From NCBI RefSeq assembly GCF_018917435.1, contig NZ_JAHLOQ010000008.1:1-64000 (forward strand): a stretch of DNA of 64,000 nucleotides, in the 5' to 3' direction. This document shows positions 9,111-18,052 of this stretch, piece by piece; positions within the stretch are counted from its first letter, which is position 1, and every line of letters starts with the position of its first letter. This DNA is from Intestinibacter bartlettii (lineage in GTDB: Bacteria; Bacillota; Clostridia; Peptostreptococcales; Peptostreptococcaceae). Under the pieces are notes generated by a model, which was given only the letters and a program-made list of their open reading frames with translations, had not been told where the DNA came from and made no database searches. The translations under genes were made by a program, and so were the position numbers.

Positions 9111-10337
9111 ATGAGAGAAGTAGAATTATTAGCTCCAGCTGGTGATTTAGAAAAATTAAAAATAGCTTTTATCTATGGTGCCGATGCCGTTTATATAGGT
9201 GGAGAGATATTTGGTATGCGTTCTGCTGCTAAGAATTTCTCAAAAGAGGACATGATAGAAGGTGTAGAATTTGCACACAGCATGGGTAAAAAAGTATTTG
9301 TAACAGTTAATATAATCCCTAGAAGTGAGGATTTAAAGAGTTTAGCTGATTATATAAAAGAATTAGATGAAATAGGTGTAGATGCTGTTATAGTAAGTGA
9401 CGCTGGTGTATTTAACATAGTAAAAAATACAGCTCCAGATATGGAAATACACATAAGTACTCAAGCTAGTACATCTAACTATGTAGCTGCAAACTTCTGG
9501 TACAATCAAGGTGCCAAAAGAATCGTGACTGCAAGGGAGATGTCTTTTGAAGAAACTAAAGAACTTAGAGAAAACACTCCAGAAGATATGGACATAGAAG
9601 CTTTTATACATGGAGCTATGTGTATGAGTTATTCTGGAAAATGTGTAATAAGTAACTACACTACAGGAAGAGATGCCAATAAAGGATCTTGTGCGCAATC
9701 TTGTAGATGGAAATATAACTTAGTTGAAGAAAAAGACGGAGAGTACGAAAATGTACTAGATGATGAAGATTATCAATTCTTCTTCAATACAAAAGATTTA
9801 TGCATGATTAAATATATACCACAAATATTTGACAGTGGTATAACAAGTTTAAAAATAGAAGGTCGTATGAAAACAGCTTACTATGTTGCAACAACTGTAA
9901 GAGCTTACAGAATGGCAATAGATGCTTATTATAAAGACCCAGAAAACTGGGAGTTTAATCCAATGTGGTTAGATGAACTTAAAAAAGGAAGTCACAGAGA
10001 CTTCTCAACAGGATTTTTCCTAGATAGACCAGGTAAAAATTCAAACAACTACGAATCAGCTTCATATATAAGAAACTACGATTTTATAGGAATAGTAAGA
10101 GATGTCCTTGATGATGGATATATAATTGTAGAACAAAGAAATAAAATGTCTGTAAATGATGAAATAGAAGTAATAGGGCCTTATAAAGAAACTATGTTTA
10201 CAACTATTTTAGAAATGTACAACGAAGATGGAGAACCAATAGAGTCTGCTCCACATGCTAGACAAATAGTTAAAATGAAATTAGGTATTGAAGTTGACAA
10301 AAATTATATACTTAGAAAACCTATAATTAAGGGTTAG
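9111..10337 (+). CDS. trhP: U32-family tRNA hydroxylation protein TrhP/YrrO-like
   Basis: A 408-residue peptidase-U32-family protein with the standard N-terminal ELLAPAGDLEKLK, a TIM-barrel-like first half, and the cysteine-rich family signature around residues 165-205 (HGAMCMSYSGKC, GSCAQSCRW). Family members of this length (E. coli YegQ/TrhP, B. subtilis YrrO) add a hydroxyl group to U34 of tRNAs, probably with prephenate-derived chemistry and an iron-sulfur cluster. Its usual partner yrrN and trmR are absent here. The methionine aminopeptidase gene follows after 11 bases. Confidence 0.85.
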   Translation: MREVELLAPAGDLEKLKIAFIYGADAVYIGGEIFGMRSAAKNFSKEDMIEGVEFAHSMGKKVFVTVNIIPRSEDLKSLADYIKELDEIGVDAVIVSDAGVFNIVKNTAPDMEIHISTQASTSNYVAANFWYNQGAKRIVTAREMSFEETKELRENTPEDMDIEAFIHGAMCMSYSGKCVISNYTTGRDANKGSCAQSCRWKYNLVEEKDGEYENVLDDEDYQFFFNTKDLCMIKYIPQIFDSGITSLKIEGRMKTAYYVATTVRAYRMAIDAYYKDPENWEFNPMWLDELKKGSHRDFSTGFFLDRPGKNSNNYESASYIRNYDFIGIVRDVLDDGYIIVEQRNKMSVNDEIEVIGPYKETMFTTILEMYNEDGEPIESAPHARQIVKMKLGIEVDKNYILRKPIIKG

Positions 10338-10348
10338 GGAGGCAAAAA

Positions 10349-11218
10349 ATGTTAATAGGAAGAAATAGTAAATGCTGGTGTGGCAGTGGCGAAAAATATA
10401 AAAAATGCCATATGGAATTCGACGAAAAATTAAAAGAATATGCTAAAGCTGGTTATCAAGTACCTACTAGAGATATGATAAAAAATGCTGAGCAAATTGA
10501 AAAAATAAAAGCAAGTGCTAAAATAAATACAGCAGTACTTGATGAAGTTTCAAAACACATAAAAGCAGGCATGACTACAGATGATATAAATACAATAGTT
10601 CACAACTTCACAGTTGAACACGGTGCAGTACCTGCTCCACTTGGATACAGTGGTTTCCCAAAAAGTGTTTGTACATCAATAAATGATCAAATATGCCACG
10701 GTATACCATCAGAAGATGACGTTCTTAAAGAAGGGGATATCGTAAACGTAGACGTATCTACAATACTAGATGGATATTACTCAGACGCTTCAAGAATGTT
10801 TATGATAGGTGAAGTTAGCGAAGAAGCAAAAAGACTTGTTGAAGTAACTAAAGAATGTATGGAAATGGCTATAGCTAAAGTTAAACCTTGGACACCACTT
10901 GGAGTAATCGGTGCTACTATACAAGAACATGCACACAAAAATGGTTACACAGTAGTTAGAGAGTTCGGTGGACATGGTATAGGACTTGACTTCCACGAAG
11001 ATCCATTTGTATTCCACTATGGAAATGCAGACGAAGGAGTTCTTATGGTGCCAGGTATGATGTTCACTATAGAGCCAATGATAAATCAAGGTGGATATGA
11101 ACTATATATAGACCAAGATAATGAATGGACATCTTACACAGAAGATGGTAAATTATCTGCTCAATGGGAAAATATGATATTAGTAACTGAAGATGGTTGC
11201 GAAATATTAACTTATTAA
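10349..11218 (+). CDS. map: Type I methionine aminopeptidase with N-terminal SEC-C motif
   Basis: A 289-residue metalloenzyme that removes the initiator methionine from nascent proteins. The N-terminus carries a SEC-C zinc motif (C9, C11, C20, H21) that may help ribosome contact. The pita-bread catalytic domain shows the metal ligands in VNVDVSTILDGYYSDASRMF, GGHGIG and IEPM. The SEC-C form is found in several Clostridia as an extra copy besides the one in the ribosomal-protein operon. It is co-transcribed with trhP, and a terminator follows. Confidence 0.93.
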   Translation: MLIGRNSKCWCGSGEKYKKCHMEFDEKLKEYAKAGYQVPTRDMIKNAEQIEKIKASAKINTAVLDEVSKHIKAGMTTDDINTIVHNFTVEHGAVPAPLGYSGFPKSVCTSINDQICHGIPSEDDVLKEGDIVNVDVSTILDGYYSDASRMFMIGEVSEEAKRLVEVTKECMEMAIAKVKPWTPLGVIGATIQEHAHKNGYTVVREFGGHGIGLDFHEDPFVFHYGNADEGVLMVPGMMFTIEPMINQGGYELYIDQDNEWTSYTEDGKLSAQWENMILVTEDGCEILTY

Positions 11219-11260
11219 TAAACAAACTATTTTAAATAAAGTACATTAAGTTTTCAAATG

Positions 11261-11296
11261 AAACTCAGTAAAATAACAATTTTACTGAGTTTTTTT
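11261..11296 (+). terminator. Intrinsic terminator after map
   Basis: Arms 11261-11274 and 11279-11292 form a 14-bp stem with a four-base loop and a T-run. Confidence 0.92.
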
Positions 11297-11360
11297 ATGA
11301 ATATTTTGGTATACTATAATAGAAAAGAAAAATATAAAATGAAGTGAGGGGAGATTTTAA

Positions 11361-11588
11361 ATGTTTGAAATAGGCATTGCAATGATAGTTTTAGGTATTA
11401 TAGGAGTAGTAGTATCATTAGTTTTAATTGCTAGAGGGAATAAAACACCAGCATATAATACAAATAACTTTACAAATCAAGACAGAAACGAATCAAACAA
11501 TAATAGACCAAGGTCATGTCCTAACTGTGGCGAACCTATCAAAAGTGATACATTATTTTGTGTAAATTGTGGCTATAAGCTATATTAA
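11361..11588 (+). CDS. Small membrane-anchored zinc-ribbon protein
   Basis: A 75-residue protein. Residues 3-24 form one transmembrane helix, then a polar Asn-rich linker, then a C-terminal zinc ribbon with two CxxC pairs (CPNCGEP and CVNCGYK). The ribbon probably lies in the cytoplasm. AGGGGAG precedes the ATG. The neighbour 30 bases downstream carries the same kind of ribbon at its N-terminus, so the two may act together. Function unknown. Confidence 0.75.
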   Translation: MFEIGIAMIVLGIIGVVVSLVLIARGNKTPAYNTNNFTNQDRNESNNNRPRSCPNCGEPIKSDTLFCVNCGYKLY

Positions 11589-11617
11589 ATTAAATAAATT
11601 GGGGAGATTAGCAGGTT

Positions 11618-12235
11618 ATGAAAATTTGTGAAAAATGTGGATTTGAAAATTCAAATGATTTATACTACTGTAAAAACTGTGGAACAAGTTTAGGTGAACC
11701 AGTAAAAGAGTCTAAAAATGACAATTATAAGATAGCAATACCAATATTAATAGCTAGTATTGCACTAATAGTTGGTGGTATATTCTTAAGTAAAGATGGA
11801 TTTAGCAATAATCAAAATAATACTGAATCTTTAGAAGAACTTAACTCTGGATCTACTTCAAATAGAAACAATACAAATAACAATTTTGATAGCAATTACG
11901 ATAGTAGTTCTGAAAATAATGACAGTGATAATAGTAATAAAAGTAGAGATAATAGTTCTACTAATAATACTAAAAATAATTCTAGCGAATATATTATTCC
12001 AGATAGTGACACAAGATATTTAACTAGAAGTGAGCTTAGTGGATACAGCAGCGATCAACTAGCATATATAAGAAATGAAATATTTGCAAGACATGGATAT
12101 ATATTTGAAAAATCAAAATATAGAAATTACTTTTCTTCAAAATCTTGGTACAAACCAGATTCTAGTTTTAATTATGAATACGATTTAAATAAAATTGAAA
12201 AAGCTAACGTTGATTTAATAAAATCTATGGAATAA
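11618..12235 (+). CDS. Zinc-ribbon membrane protein with extracellular YARHG domain
   Basis: A 205-residue protein in three parts: an N-terminal zinc ribbon (CEKCGF and CKNCGT, residues 3-23), a transmembrane helix at about 38-58, a long Asn/Ser-rich linker, and a C-terminal YARHG domain (about 130-200) with the family hallmark IFARHGY. YARHG domains are usually extracytoplasmic and found in cell-surface or envelope-sensing proteins. Same operon as the smaller zinc-ribbon protein upstream. The role is unknown. Confidence 0.8.
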   Translation: MKICEKCGFENSNDLYYCKNCGTSLGEPVKESKNDNYKIAIPILIASIALIVGGIFLSKDGFSNNQNNTESLEELNSGSTSNRNNTNNNFDSNYDSSSENNDSDNSNKSRDNSSTNNTKNNSSEYIIPDSDTRYLTRSELSGYSSDQLAYIRNEIFARHGYIFEKSKYRNYFSSKSWYKPDSSFNYEYDLNKIEKANVDLIKSME

Positions 12236-12333
12236 AATTTTCCAAGGGAATGTTTCCCATTAGATGCAAATTTGAATAAAAACGAACTAAATATGATAAA
12301 ATAACATATAAAGAAAATGCATCGGAGGGAAAT

Positions 12334-13275
12334 ATGAAATCAAAAGTAGGAATTATAGGAACTGGAATGGTTGGAATGAGTTATGCATACTCTATGGTTA
12401 ACCAAGGAACATGCGAAGAACTTGTTTTAATCGACATCAATAAAGAAAAAACGGAAGGTGAAGCTATAGATTTAAACCATGGTCTTAGTTTTGCACCACG
12501 TAAAATGAAAATATATTCAGGAGATTATAGTGATTTATCAGATGCATCATTAGTTTGTATTACAGCAGGTCCACCACCACTAGAAGGAGAAACAAGACTA
12601 GATACAATACATAAAAGTATAGCCGTAATGAAAAATATAATATCTAGCCTAAAGGCCTCAGAATTTAAAGGAATTATATTAATAGCTACAAATCCAGTAG
12701 ACATTATGACTTATGCAGCTTGGAAATTATCAGGATTTGATAAATCAAGAGTAATAGGATCTGGAACAACTTTAGACACAGCTAGACTTAGAAGTGTTCT
12801 TGGTGAAAAATTAAATGTAAATGAAAAAAATATACATGCTTATGTAATTGGAGAGCATGGTGATTCACAATTTGTTCCTTGGAGTTATGCTCTTTGTGGA
12901 CCAAAACCAATATACCACTTAGCAGCAAAAAATAAAGGAATAACATTTGAAGAACTTAGCGAAATAGAAGATGAAGTAAGAAATGTAGCATATAAAATAA
13001 TAAAAGCTAAAAGGGCAACTTACTACGGAATAGGTATGTCGCTTGCTAGAATAAGTAAGGCGATACTTGATAATGAAAACAGTATATTAAGTGTATCTGC
13101 ATATTTAGATGGAGAATTCGGACATGATGATGTTTATATATCTGTACCAAGCGTTATAAATGCAGAAGGAATAAGAGAAGTTGTCGAACTTACTTTAGAT
13201 AAAGATGATAAAGAAAAATTTGATAAATCTGTTGAAATAATGAAAGAAAATATTAAAAAACTAGATTTAGAATAA
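12334..13275 (+). CDS. L-lactate/malate dehydrogenase family protein with unusual substrate loop
   Basis: A 313-residue NAD-dependent 2-hydroxyacid dehydrogenase. The Rossmann motif GTGMVG starts at residue 9 and D34 selects NAD. The catalytic set is present: R88 (GETRLD), D148, R151 and H175 (GEHGDS). The mobile specificity loop reads AGPPPLEGETR, so the position that is Gln in lactate and Arg in malate dehydrogenases appears to be Pro. The physiological 2-oxoacid is therefore uncertain; a branched-chain or bulky 2-oxoacid is possible. Monocistronic, with its own terminator. Confidence 0.82.
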   Translation: MKSKVGIIGTGMVGMSYAYSMVNQGTCEELVLIDINKEKTEGEAIDLNHGLSFAPRKMKIYSGDYSDLSDASLVCITAGPPPLEGETRLDTIHKSIAVMKNIISSLKASEFKGIILIATNPVDIMTYAAWKLSGFDKSRVIGSGTTLDTARLRSVLGEKLNVNEKNIHAYVIGEHGDSQFVPWSYALCGPKPIYHLAAKNKGITFEELSEIEDEVRNVAYKIIKAKRATYYGIGMSLARISKAILDNENSILSVSAYLDGEFGHDDVYISVPSVINAEGIREVVELTLDKDDKEKFDKSVEIMKENIKKLDLE

Positions 13276-13280
13276 AGACT

Positions 13281-13327
13281 AAAAGGTATTGAGAAATACA
13301 ATATTTGTATTTCTCGATACCTTTTTA
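13281..13327 (+). terminator. Intrinsic terminator after the LDH-like gene
   Basis: Arms 13281-13299 and 13307-13325 form a 19-bp stem (one G-T pair) that ends in T residues. Confidence 0.9.
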
Positions 13328-13433
13328 TTTTTAGCAATAAATGAACTGCAAATATAAAAGCATAATGATATTAAAATAGTATTTAACAATATAAAAATGT
13401 AAAGAGTAAAATAAATAGACTTATTTTATTAAT

Positions 13434-13464
13434 AATTCCCAGTAGGAAATAATACTAAAAATAT
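13434..13464. repeat. Dispersed intergenic repeat, copy 1
   Basis: About 31 bases that recur with four or five substitutions at 25107-25137. The core TTCC-x5-GGAA is a short inverted repeat followed by an A-rich tail. No function known. Confidence 0.5.
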
Positions 13465-13526
13465 TTATATATAAAGTCCAATAAGAAAAATCCAATATCT
13501 TAAAAATAAATATGTTAAATTTTAAC

Positions 13527-13602
13527 TAATAATGATTATAATAATTAGTTGATAATTAGTATCGTTAATGCTATAATAAAAATATAATGATAATGATTAT
13601 CA
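13527..13602 (+). promoter_or_regulatory. Fur-regulated promoter with two Fur boxes
   Basis: A promoter with TTGATA (13549-13554), 17-base spacer and TATAAT (13572-13577) is followed by TGATAATGATTATCA (13588-13602), a perfect 7-1-7 Fur box overlapping the expected start of transcription. A weaker box matching 13 of 15 positions lies at 13527-13541, above the -35. Iron-bound Fur would repress the gene downstream. Confidence 0.85.
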
Positions 13603-13619
13603 ATAAGGAGATTAAAAAT

Positions 13620-14228
13620 ATGAATACAGAGTGTATAAAAAAATGCGAAAATAAAAATTGTGAAAATAAAACAAATTCATCATATATAAAAAGAATAATT
13701 AGATTAATTGGACCTGTGATTTTAGGATCAAAGCCATCTGAAATAGTAAATATACCGGGATGTATTGAAGATAAGGAAAGAAAGTTAAACGAAATAGAAG
13801 GGTTTTTTGGAAACTGTAGAAAAGTAAAATATGAAATTATAAAAGTACATGACGGAAGCAAAAGGGTTTTATTTATAAATGAAAAATCGATGAACAGATG
13901 TCTAAGCGATAAAAAATGTAAAAACTTTTTAAAATTCTTAGGATATCCAAAAGAATACAACTTTGAAACTTATATGAAAGAACTTGTATTTAGATTAGAA
14001 TCAGAAGAATTCCCACATGAAATAGGTATATTTTTAGGTTATCCTCTAAAAGATGTACTTGGATTTATGGGATACGGAAAACAAGAATTTGTGGAAGTTT
14101 GTAGTTGGAGAATTTATGGAGATAAAGAAGTTTCTTATAAGGTCTATAATAGATTTGTTAGGGATAAGATGAAGATGAATAATCTTGTTGAGAAAATGTC
14201 TATTAGCGAGCTTAAAAATGTTATCTAA
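13620..14228 (+). CDS. DUF3793 family protein, Fur-controlled
   Basis: A 202-residue cytoplasmic protein of the DUF3793 family. The recognisable parts are the FLKFLGYP and IGIFLGYPLKDVLGFMGY stretches and a C-terminal WRIYGDKE segment. The N-terminus is cysteine-rich (CIKKCENKNCEN). The frame is open from 13587, but that start lies within the Fur box; AAGGAG at 13605-13610 fits the ATG at 13620. Members of this family are often found with flavodoxins in iron-responsive loci. The biochemical role is unknown. Confidence 0.8.
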   Translation: MNTECIKKCENKNCENKTNSSYIKRIIRLIGPVILGSKPSEIVNIPGCIEDKERKLNEIEGFFGNCRKVKYEIIKVHDGSKRVLFINEKSMNRCLSDKKCKNFLKFLGYPKEYNFETYMKELVFRLESEEFPHEIGIFLGYPLKDVLGFMGYGKQEFVEVCSWRIYGDKEVSYKVYNRFVRDKMKMNNLVEKMSISELKNVI

Positions 14229-14277
14229 ATAAAATAGATTTAAACAGGATACTTTATCGACTTTTATATGTAAGTAT

Positions 14278-14313
14278 AAAACTAGCAAGTGTATATCATT
14301 TGCTAGTTTTTTT
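14278..14313 (+). terminator. Intrinsic terminator
   Basis: Arms 14278-14287 and 14300-14309 with a T-run. Confidence 0.88.
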
Positions 14314-14463
14314 AGAATTTATCATAAAATAGTAATTTAGCTAAAAAGAAATACTTTTAAACTTTAAATTAAAAAAAAATATACAATATGCAAAAAAATA
14401 AAAGGAATATTGGACATCTATGTAGAATTTTATAAAAAAATATTATATAAGGGGGTGTAGCCG

Positions 14464-15198
14464 ATGGATTCAGTAGCAATAGATTATGACTCAGAGAATG
14501 TTTTAAAAAAATTAGGACAAAATGAGATTCTAGATTACGTTTCAGAAGCTATACAAGAGCATTATTTAAATAAAAAAATAAAATACATGCCTGTTGAAAT
14601 TCAAGATGCTTACAAAATTAAAAAAATATTAAAAACATGCCAATTAGAAAATGAGGTTGTTTTAACTAACAAATCAAGTGTTAAATTATTAGGAAATACT
14701 ACAGATGTTGGTGAAGAGGGATATTGTTATTCATTAATTACTGGTAAAAACAACAATGTTTGTTTAGTACCTAATTGTGACACCGAGTTAGTATTAGGGG
14801 TATCAAATTTTAATATAAAAAGCAGAATAAAAAATGTAAGTGTTTATTTACAAAGATGGGGTAGTGTTTTAGATTTTGTAGACTTATCTGATTGTATAGA
14901 AGATGGAGAAAAGATATACATAGTAAAGAAAATATCTAAAATAGGACAAGAAGGATATATTTATAGATTATATAGAAATGTAGCACATACTGAAGAAATA
15001 CTTAAAAGAAAAGAAAGATTAATAAGAGAGCTTAATAATAAAGTTATCGATTATAACTTTGATGAATGGATTGTTGTAAGTGAGATAAATAAAGAAGATT
15101 TATATAATGAAGAAAAAGCCTCTGAAGTACTTCATGACTTTGTTCAAGATTTTCTTAGATATGCATTAACTGTAGATTCAATTGTAAAAAAATACTAA
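14464..15198 (+). CDS. Hypothetical protein, 244 residues
   Basis: I do not recognise this protein. It is soluble, acidic to neutral, with no signal peptide, no membrane helix and no clear catalytic motif. The middle (about 75-175) looks beta-rich with two GxEGYxY repeats (GEEGYCYSL and GQEGYIYRL), suggesting an internal duplication of a small domain. The last 60 residues are probably helical. GGGGGTG lies upstream of the ATG. It stands alone between terminators. Confidence 0.65.
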   Translation: MDSVAIDYDSENVLKKLGQNEILDYVSEAIQEHYLNKKIKYMPVEIQDAYKIKKILKTCQLENEVVLTNKSSVKLLGNTTDVGEEGYCYSLITGKNNNVCLVPNCDTELVLGVSNFNIKSRIKNVSVYLQRWGSVLDFVDLSDCIEDGEKIYIVKKISKIGQEGYIYRLYRNVAHTEEILKRKERLIRELNNKVIDYNFDEWIVVSEINKEDLYNEEKASEVLHDFVQDFLRYALTVDSIVKKY

Positions 15199-15282
15199 TA
15201 TAAAATTTGGAAAATACAATATAAATAAATAACTAAAATATGGTATAATATCTACTTGTGGTTACAAAGGAGGTATTATACC

Positions 15283-16149
15283 ATGAAACATAATTATAAA
15301 AATATTTTAATAGAATACATAGGATTAATAGTAGGGTGCATAATAATGTCTATTGGACTAAACATGTTCTTAGTTCCACATACGATTGCACCAGGAGGAC
15401 TTAGTGGTCTATCAGTTGTAATATCAAAAATTACTGGTTTTTCAGTATCTAATATATTATTTACAATAAGTACACCACTTCTAATTTTCTCAATAAAAAT
15501 ATTAGGAAAAAGAGATGCTATAAAAACATTTATAGGTATGGCTATTCTTACAATTGCCCTTAAAATAACAGAACCATTATCAGCTATGTCACCTACTGAC
15601 AACACGCTTTTAGCTGCTATTTCAGGGGCAATATTACTTGGAATATCTCTAGGTATACTTTTCAGAATAGACGCATCAACTGGAGGAACAGATCTAATAG
15701 CTCTTATGCTAAATAGAATGATACCAAGTATTCCAGTATCTAAGTGTCTTAGTATGATAGATGGAACAGTAGTAGTTTTAGCAGGTGTTGCTAATATGAA
15801 TTTTGAAACAGGTATCTACTCTGCAATTGCACTTTATATAGTTATAAAGATGATAGATACAATTACTTCAGGATTTGACTACGCTAAGGCATTCTTTATA
15901 ATAACAGAGAAAAAAGATGACCTACAAGAAGCTATTATAAGAGACTTAAATAGAGGGATCACAATTTTAGACGCAAAAGGTGGCTACACTAACGAAGACA
16001 AACATGTGATGCTTGTAGTTGTAAATCATAAAAAACAAGAAGTTGCACTTAAAAAACTAGTTAAAGAAATAGATGAAAAATCGTTTATTATTGTTACTGA
16101 TGTTTATGAGGTACTTGGTAAAGGCTTTAAATCTATTGATGAGGTTTAA
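15283..16149 (+). CDS. YitT family membrane protein with DUF2179 domain
   Basis: A 288-residue protein. The N-terminal two thirds contain about five to six transmembrane helices with the YitT hallmarks (GLNMFLVPHTIAPGGLSGL, STGGTDLIA). The C-terminal DUF2179 domain (about 205-285) is cytoplasmic and ferredoxin-like. AAGGAGGT at 15265-15272 selects the ATG at 15283 rather than an upstream TTG. Function unresolved in the family; a transport role is usually assumed. A -10 TATAAT lies at 15244-15249. Confidence 0.88.
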   Translation: MKHNYKNILIEYIGLIVGCIIMSIGLNMFLVPHTIAPGGLSGLSVVISKITGFSVSNILFTISTPLLIFSIKILGKRDAIKTFIGMAILTIALKITEPLSAMSPTDNTLLAAISGAILLGISLGILFRIDASTGGTDLIALMLNRMIPSIPVSKCLSMIDGTVVVLAGVANMNFETGIYSAIALYIVIKMIDTITSGFDYAKAFFIITEKKDDLQEAIIRDLNRGITILDAKGGYTNEDKHVMLVVVNHKKQEVALKKLVKEIDEKSFIIVTDVYEVLGKGFKSIDEV

Positions 16150-16152
16150 GAT

Positions 16153-16195
16153 TAAGGCTGTATGGAGAAATATATTTCTCTGTATGGCCTTTTTT
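16153..16195 (+). terminator. Intrinsic terminator after the YitT gene
   Basis: Imperfect hairpin with AGGC at 16155-16158 pairing with GCCT at 16187-16190 and a seven-T run. Confidence 0.75.
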
Positions 16196-16281
16196 TGATG
16201 TTTATTTAGTAATTATAAATTTAGAGATTGTAAAAAGGATTATAGGAATGTGCTATAATTAGACTTAATAGGGGGAAGTTT

Positions 16282-16950
16282 ATGGATAATAAAAATATAA
16301 TGATGAAAAAAATGTTAGATATAAGTAATTTTACAACAAGTTACAAAATACTGTGGTTTTATGCTGTATATAAAGAAATAATTAATAAAAAGAAAAATGC
16401 ACCTATAAAGAAACTTGCAGCAACAATGGTATCAATTTCATATCATCCGATACTCTGTCATAATCTTAATTTTGGCAAACAAGATAAATTAAAAGATATA
16501 GTACTTTATTTACATAGTGAATTAGGAATAGATAAAGATGAAAGTGAAGATTATATTTGTGGTTATATAATGGGTAGTAAAGATGAAAAATTAAATGAAA
16601 TGATAACTAAATTAGTTAAATATGTACCGTATAGGTTAATTAGGCCTTTTTATGATGATTTTATAAAGGAGAAAGAAGAAAAGATAGGAAAAAAGATTTC
16701 CGATGCACAAATTAATAATTATATTTATGAATTAAATAATTCAGAATATGATATAGATTCGTTATATAAGATAAATAAAGAATCTAAGAAAATTCAATTT
16801 AGTGAATCATGGATGGAATATATAATATGTAAAAAAGATGAAGTTAAAGATTTAATAGATAAAACATTAATATCTTATTTACAAAATAAAAATCCTGATA
16901 CCTATCAGATCAAACTAAAGATATATTCAAATAAAGAAAAAGCTTATTAA
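16282..16950 (+). CDS. N-terminal part of an HNH-endonuclease-like family protein
   Basis: A 222-residue protein. It has the conserved features of the region that precedes the catalytic domain in a large family of HNH endonuclease proteins: NFTTSYKILWF near residue 16, LNFGKQDKL near 63, and WMEYI followed by YLQNKNPDTY near the C-terminus. In that family the HNH zinc-finger nuclease domain comes next, but here the protein ends after about 15 residues and I see no remnant downstream. It may be a truncated nuclease or a domain used on its own. Recognition is from motif memory only. Confidence 0.5.
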   Translation: MDNKNIMMKKMLDISNFTTSYKILWFYAVYKEIINKKKNAPIKKLAATMVSISYHPILCHNLNFGKQDKLKDIVLYLHSELGIDKDESEDYICGYIMGSKDEKLNEMITKLVKYVPYRLIRPFYDDFIKEKEEKIGKKISDAQINNYIYELNNSEYDIDSLYKINKESKKIQFSESWMEYIICKKDEVKDLIDKTLISYLQNKNPDTYQIKLKIYSNKEKAY

Positions 16951-17096
16951 TTAGAAATAGGTATTAGAAAATAATAAAAAATTTTAAAACTACATAAAAC
17001 TTAGGTATAGATAAATCACCATAATAAGGTTATACTATTAAAGAAAACAAAATAGGAAAAATTATGGATTGATTATATCGATAAAACGGAGGCAAT

Positions 17097-17588
17097 ATGA
17101 AAAGAACAGATTATATCTCATGGGACGAATATTTTATGGGAATATCATTATTATCAGGAATGAGAAGTAAAGACCCATCTACACAAGTTGGGGCTTGTAT
17201 AGTAGACATGGACAACAGAATAGTATCAATAGGATACAATGGATTTTTAAATGGATGTAGTGATGAAGACTTCCCTTGGGAAAGAGAGGGCGATTTTTTA
17301 AATACTAAATATCCATATGTTGTTCACGCAGAGCAAAACGCGATTTTAAATGCACGTGGCAAAAACTTAGAGGGATGTAGCATTTACGTTAATTTATTCC
17401 CATGCCATGATTGTGCAAGAAATATTATTCAGTCTGGTATCAAAAAGGTTTATTATTTAGATGATAAATATAAAGATACAGATTCAACAAAGGCTTCTAA
17501 GTTTATGTTTGAAAAGGCTAAAGTTGAGTGTATTAGATTAAAACCTAGAACAGAGAAGATTGAGATATCTTTTAAAACACAAGATTAA
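17097..17588 (+). CDS. dCMP deaminase (ComEB-type)
   Basis: A 163-residue zinc-dependent deaminase that converts dCMP to dUMP for thymidylate synthesis. The zinc ligands H77 (HAEQNA, catalytic E79), C103 and C106 (PCHDC) are present, and length is normal for the family. ACGGAGG precedes the ATG. Monocistronic, with a strong terminator downstream. Confidence 0.9.
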   Translation: MKRTDYISWDEYFMGISLLSGMRSKDPSTQVGACIVDMDNRIVSIGYNGFLNGCSDEDFPWEREGDFLNTKYPYVVHAEQNAILNARGKNLEGCSIYVNLFPCHDCARNIIQSGIKKVYYLDDKYKDTDSTKASKFMFEKAKVECIRLKPRTEKIEISFKTQD

Positions 17589-17630
17589 TATTAGTTAATT
17601 AAATTGAATTTAATAAATGATTAGGATTAA

Positions 17631-17677
17631 AAAAGCATCATAACGTAGGCATAAATTTCTGCGTTGTGGTGCTTTTG
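17631..17677 (+). terminator. Intrinsic terminator after dCMP deaminase
   Basis: AAAAGCATCATAACG pairs with CGTTGTGGTGCTTTT, including some G-T pairs. Confidence 0.85.
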
Positions 17678-18052
17678 CGTTTTGTATAAAGTTCGTGTAG
17701 GTATGAATTATTTTTGAGGGGTTAAAATTCTGACCTCGGGAATTTTTGAGACTTTAACGAATGATTAGCTTAATATTTAAAATTAATATACGTAAAAATA
17801 AAAAACTACAATAAAAAATAACTAAAATAAAATATTATTCAAAATATAAAGCGTATAGTTATTGAAATTATATTATATACCCCTTAACACAATAGATAAA
17901 TCATAACAAAGATATGTATTTTTGTAAGTTTATGACTAATGGCCAAAACTATTGTAATAGTTCCAAAAACATATTAAAATGAGTGAGGTTAGGGAAAATA
18001 ACAAAATAAAAAATTATAAAGAATGGGAGATGAATAAAGGAGAAAAATAAAA
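17678..18052. other. 375-base AT-rich gap
   Basis: Between the deaminase terminator and the coiled-coil gene I see no gene with a ribosome binding site and no recognised riboswitch. A GC-richer stretch lies at about 17715-17760 and a short inverted repeat (CTATTGTAATAG) at 17949-17960. The end holds the ribosome binding site AAAGGAG for the next gene. Confidence 0.4.
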
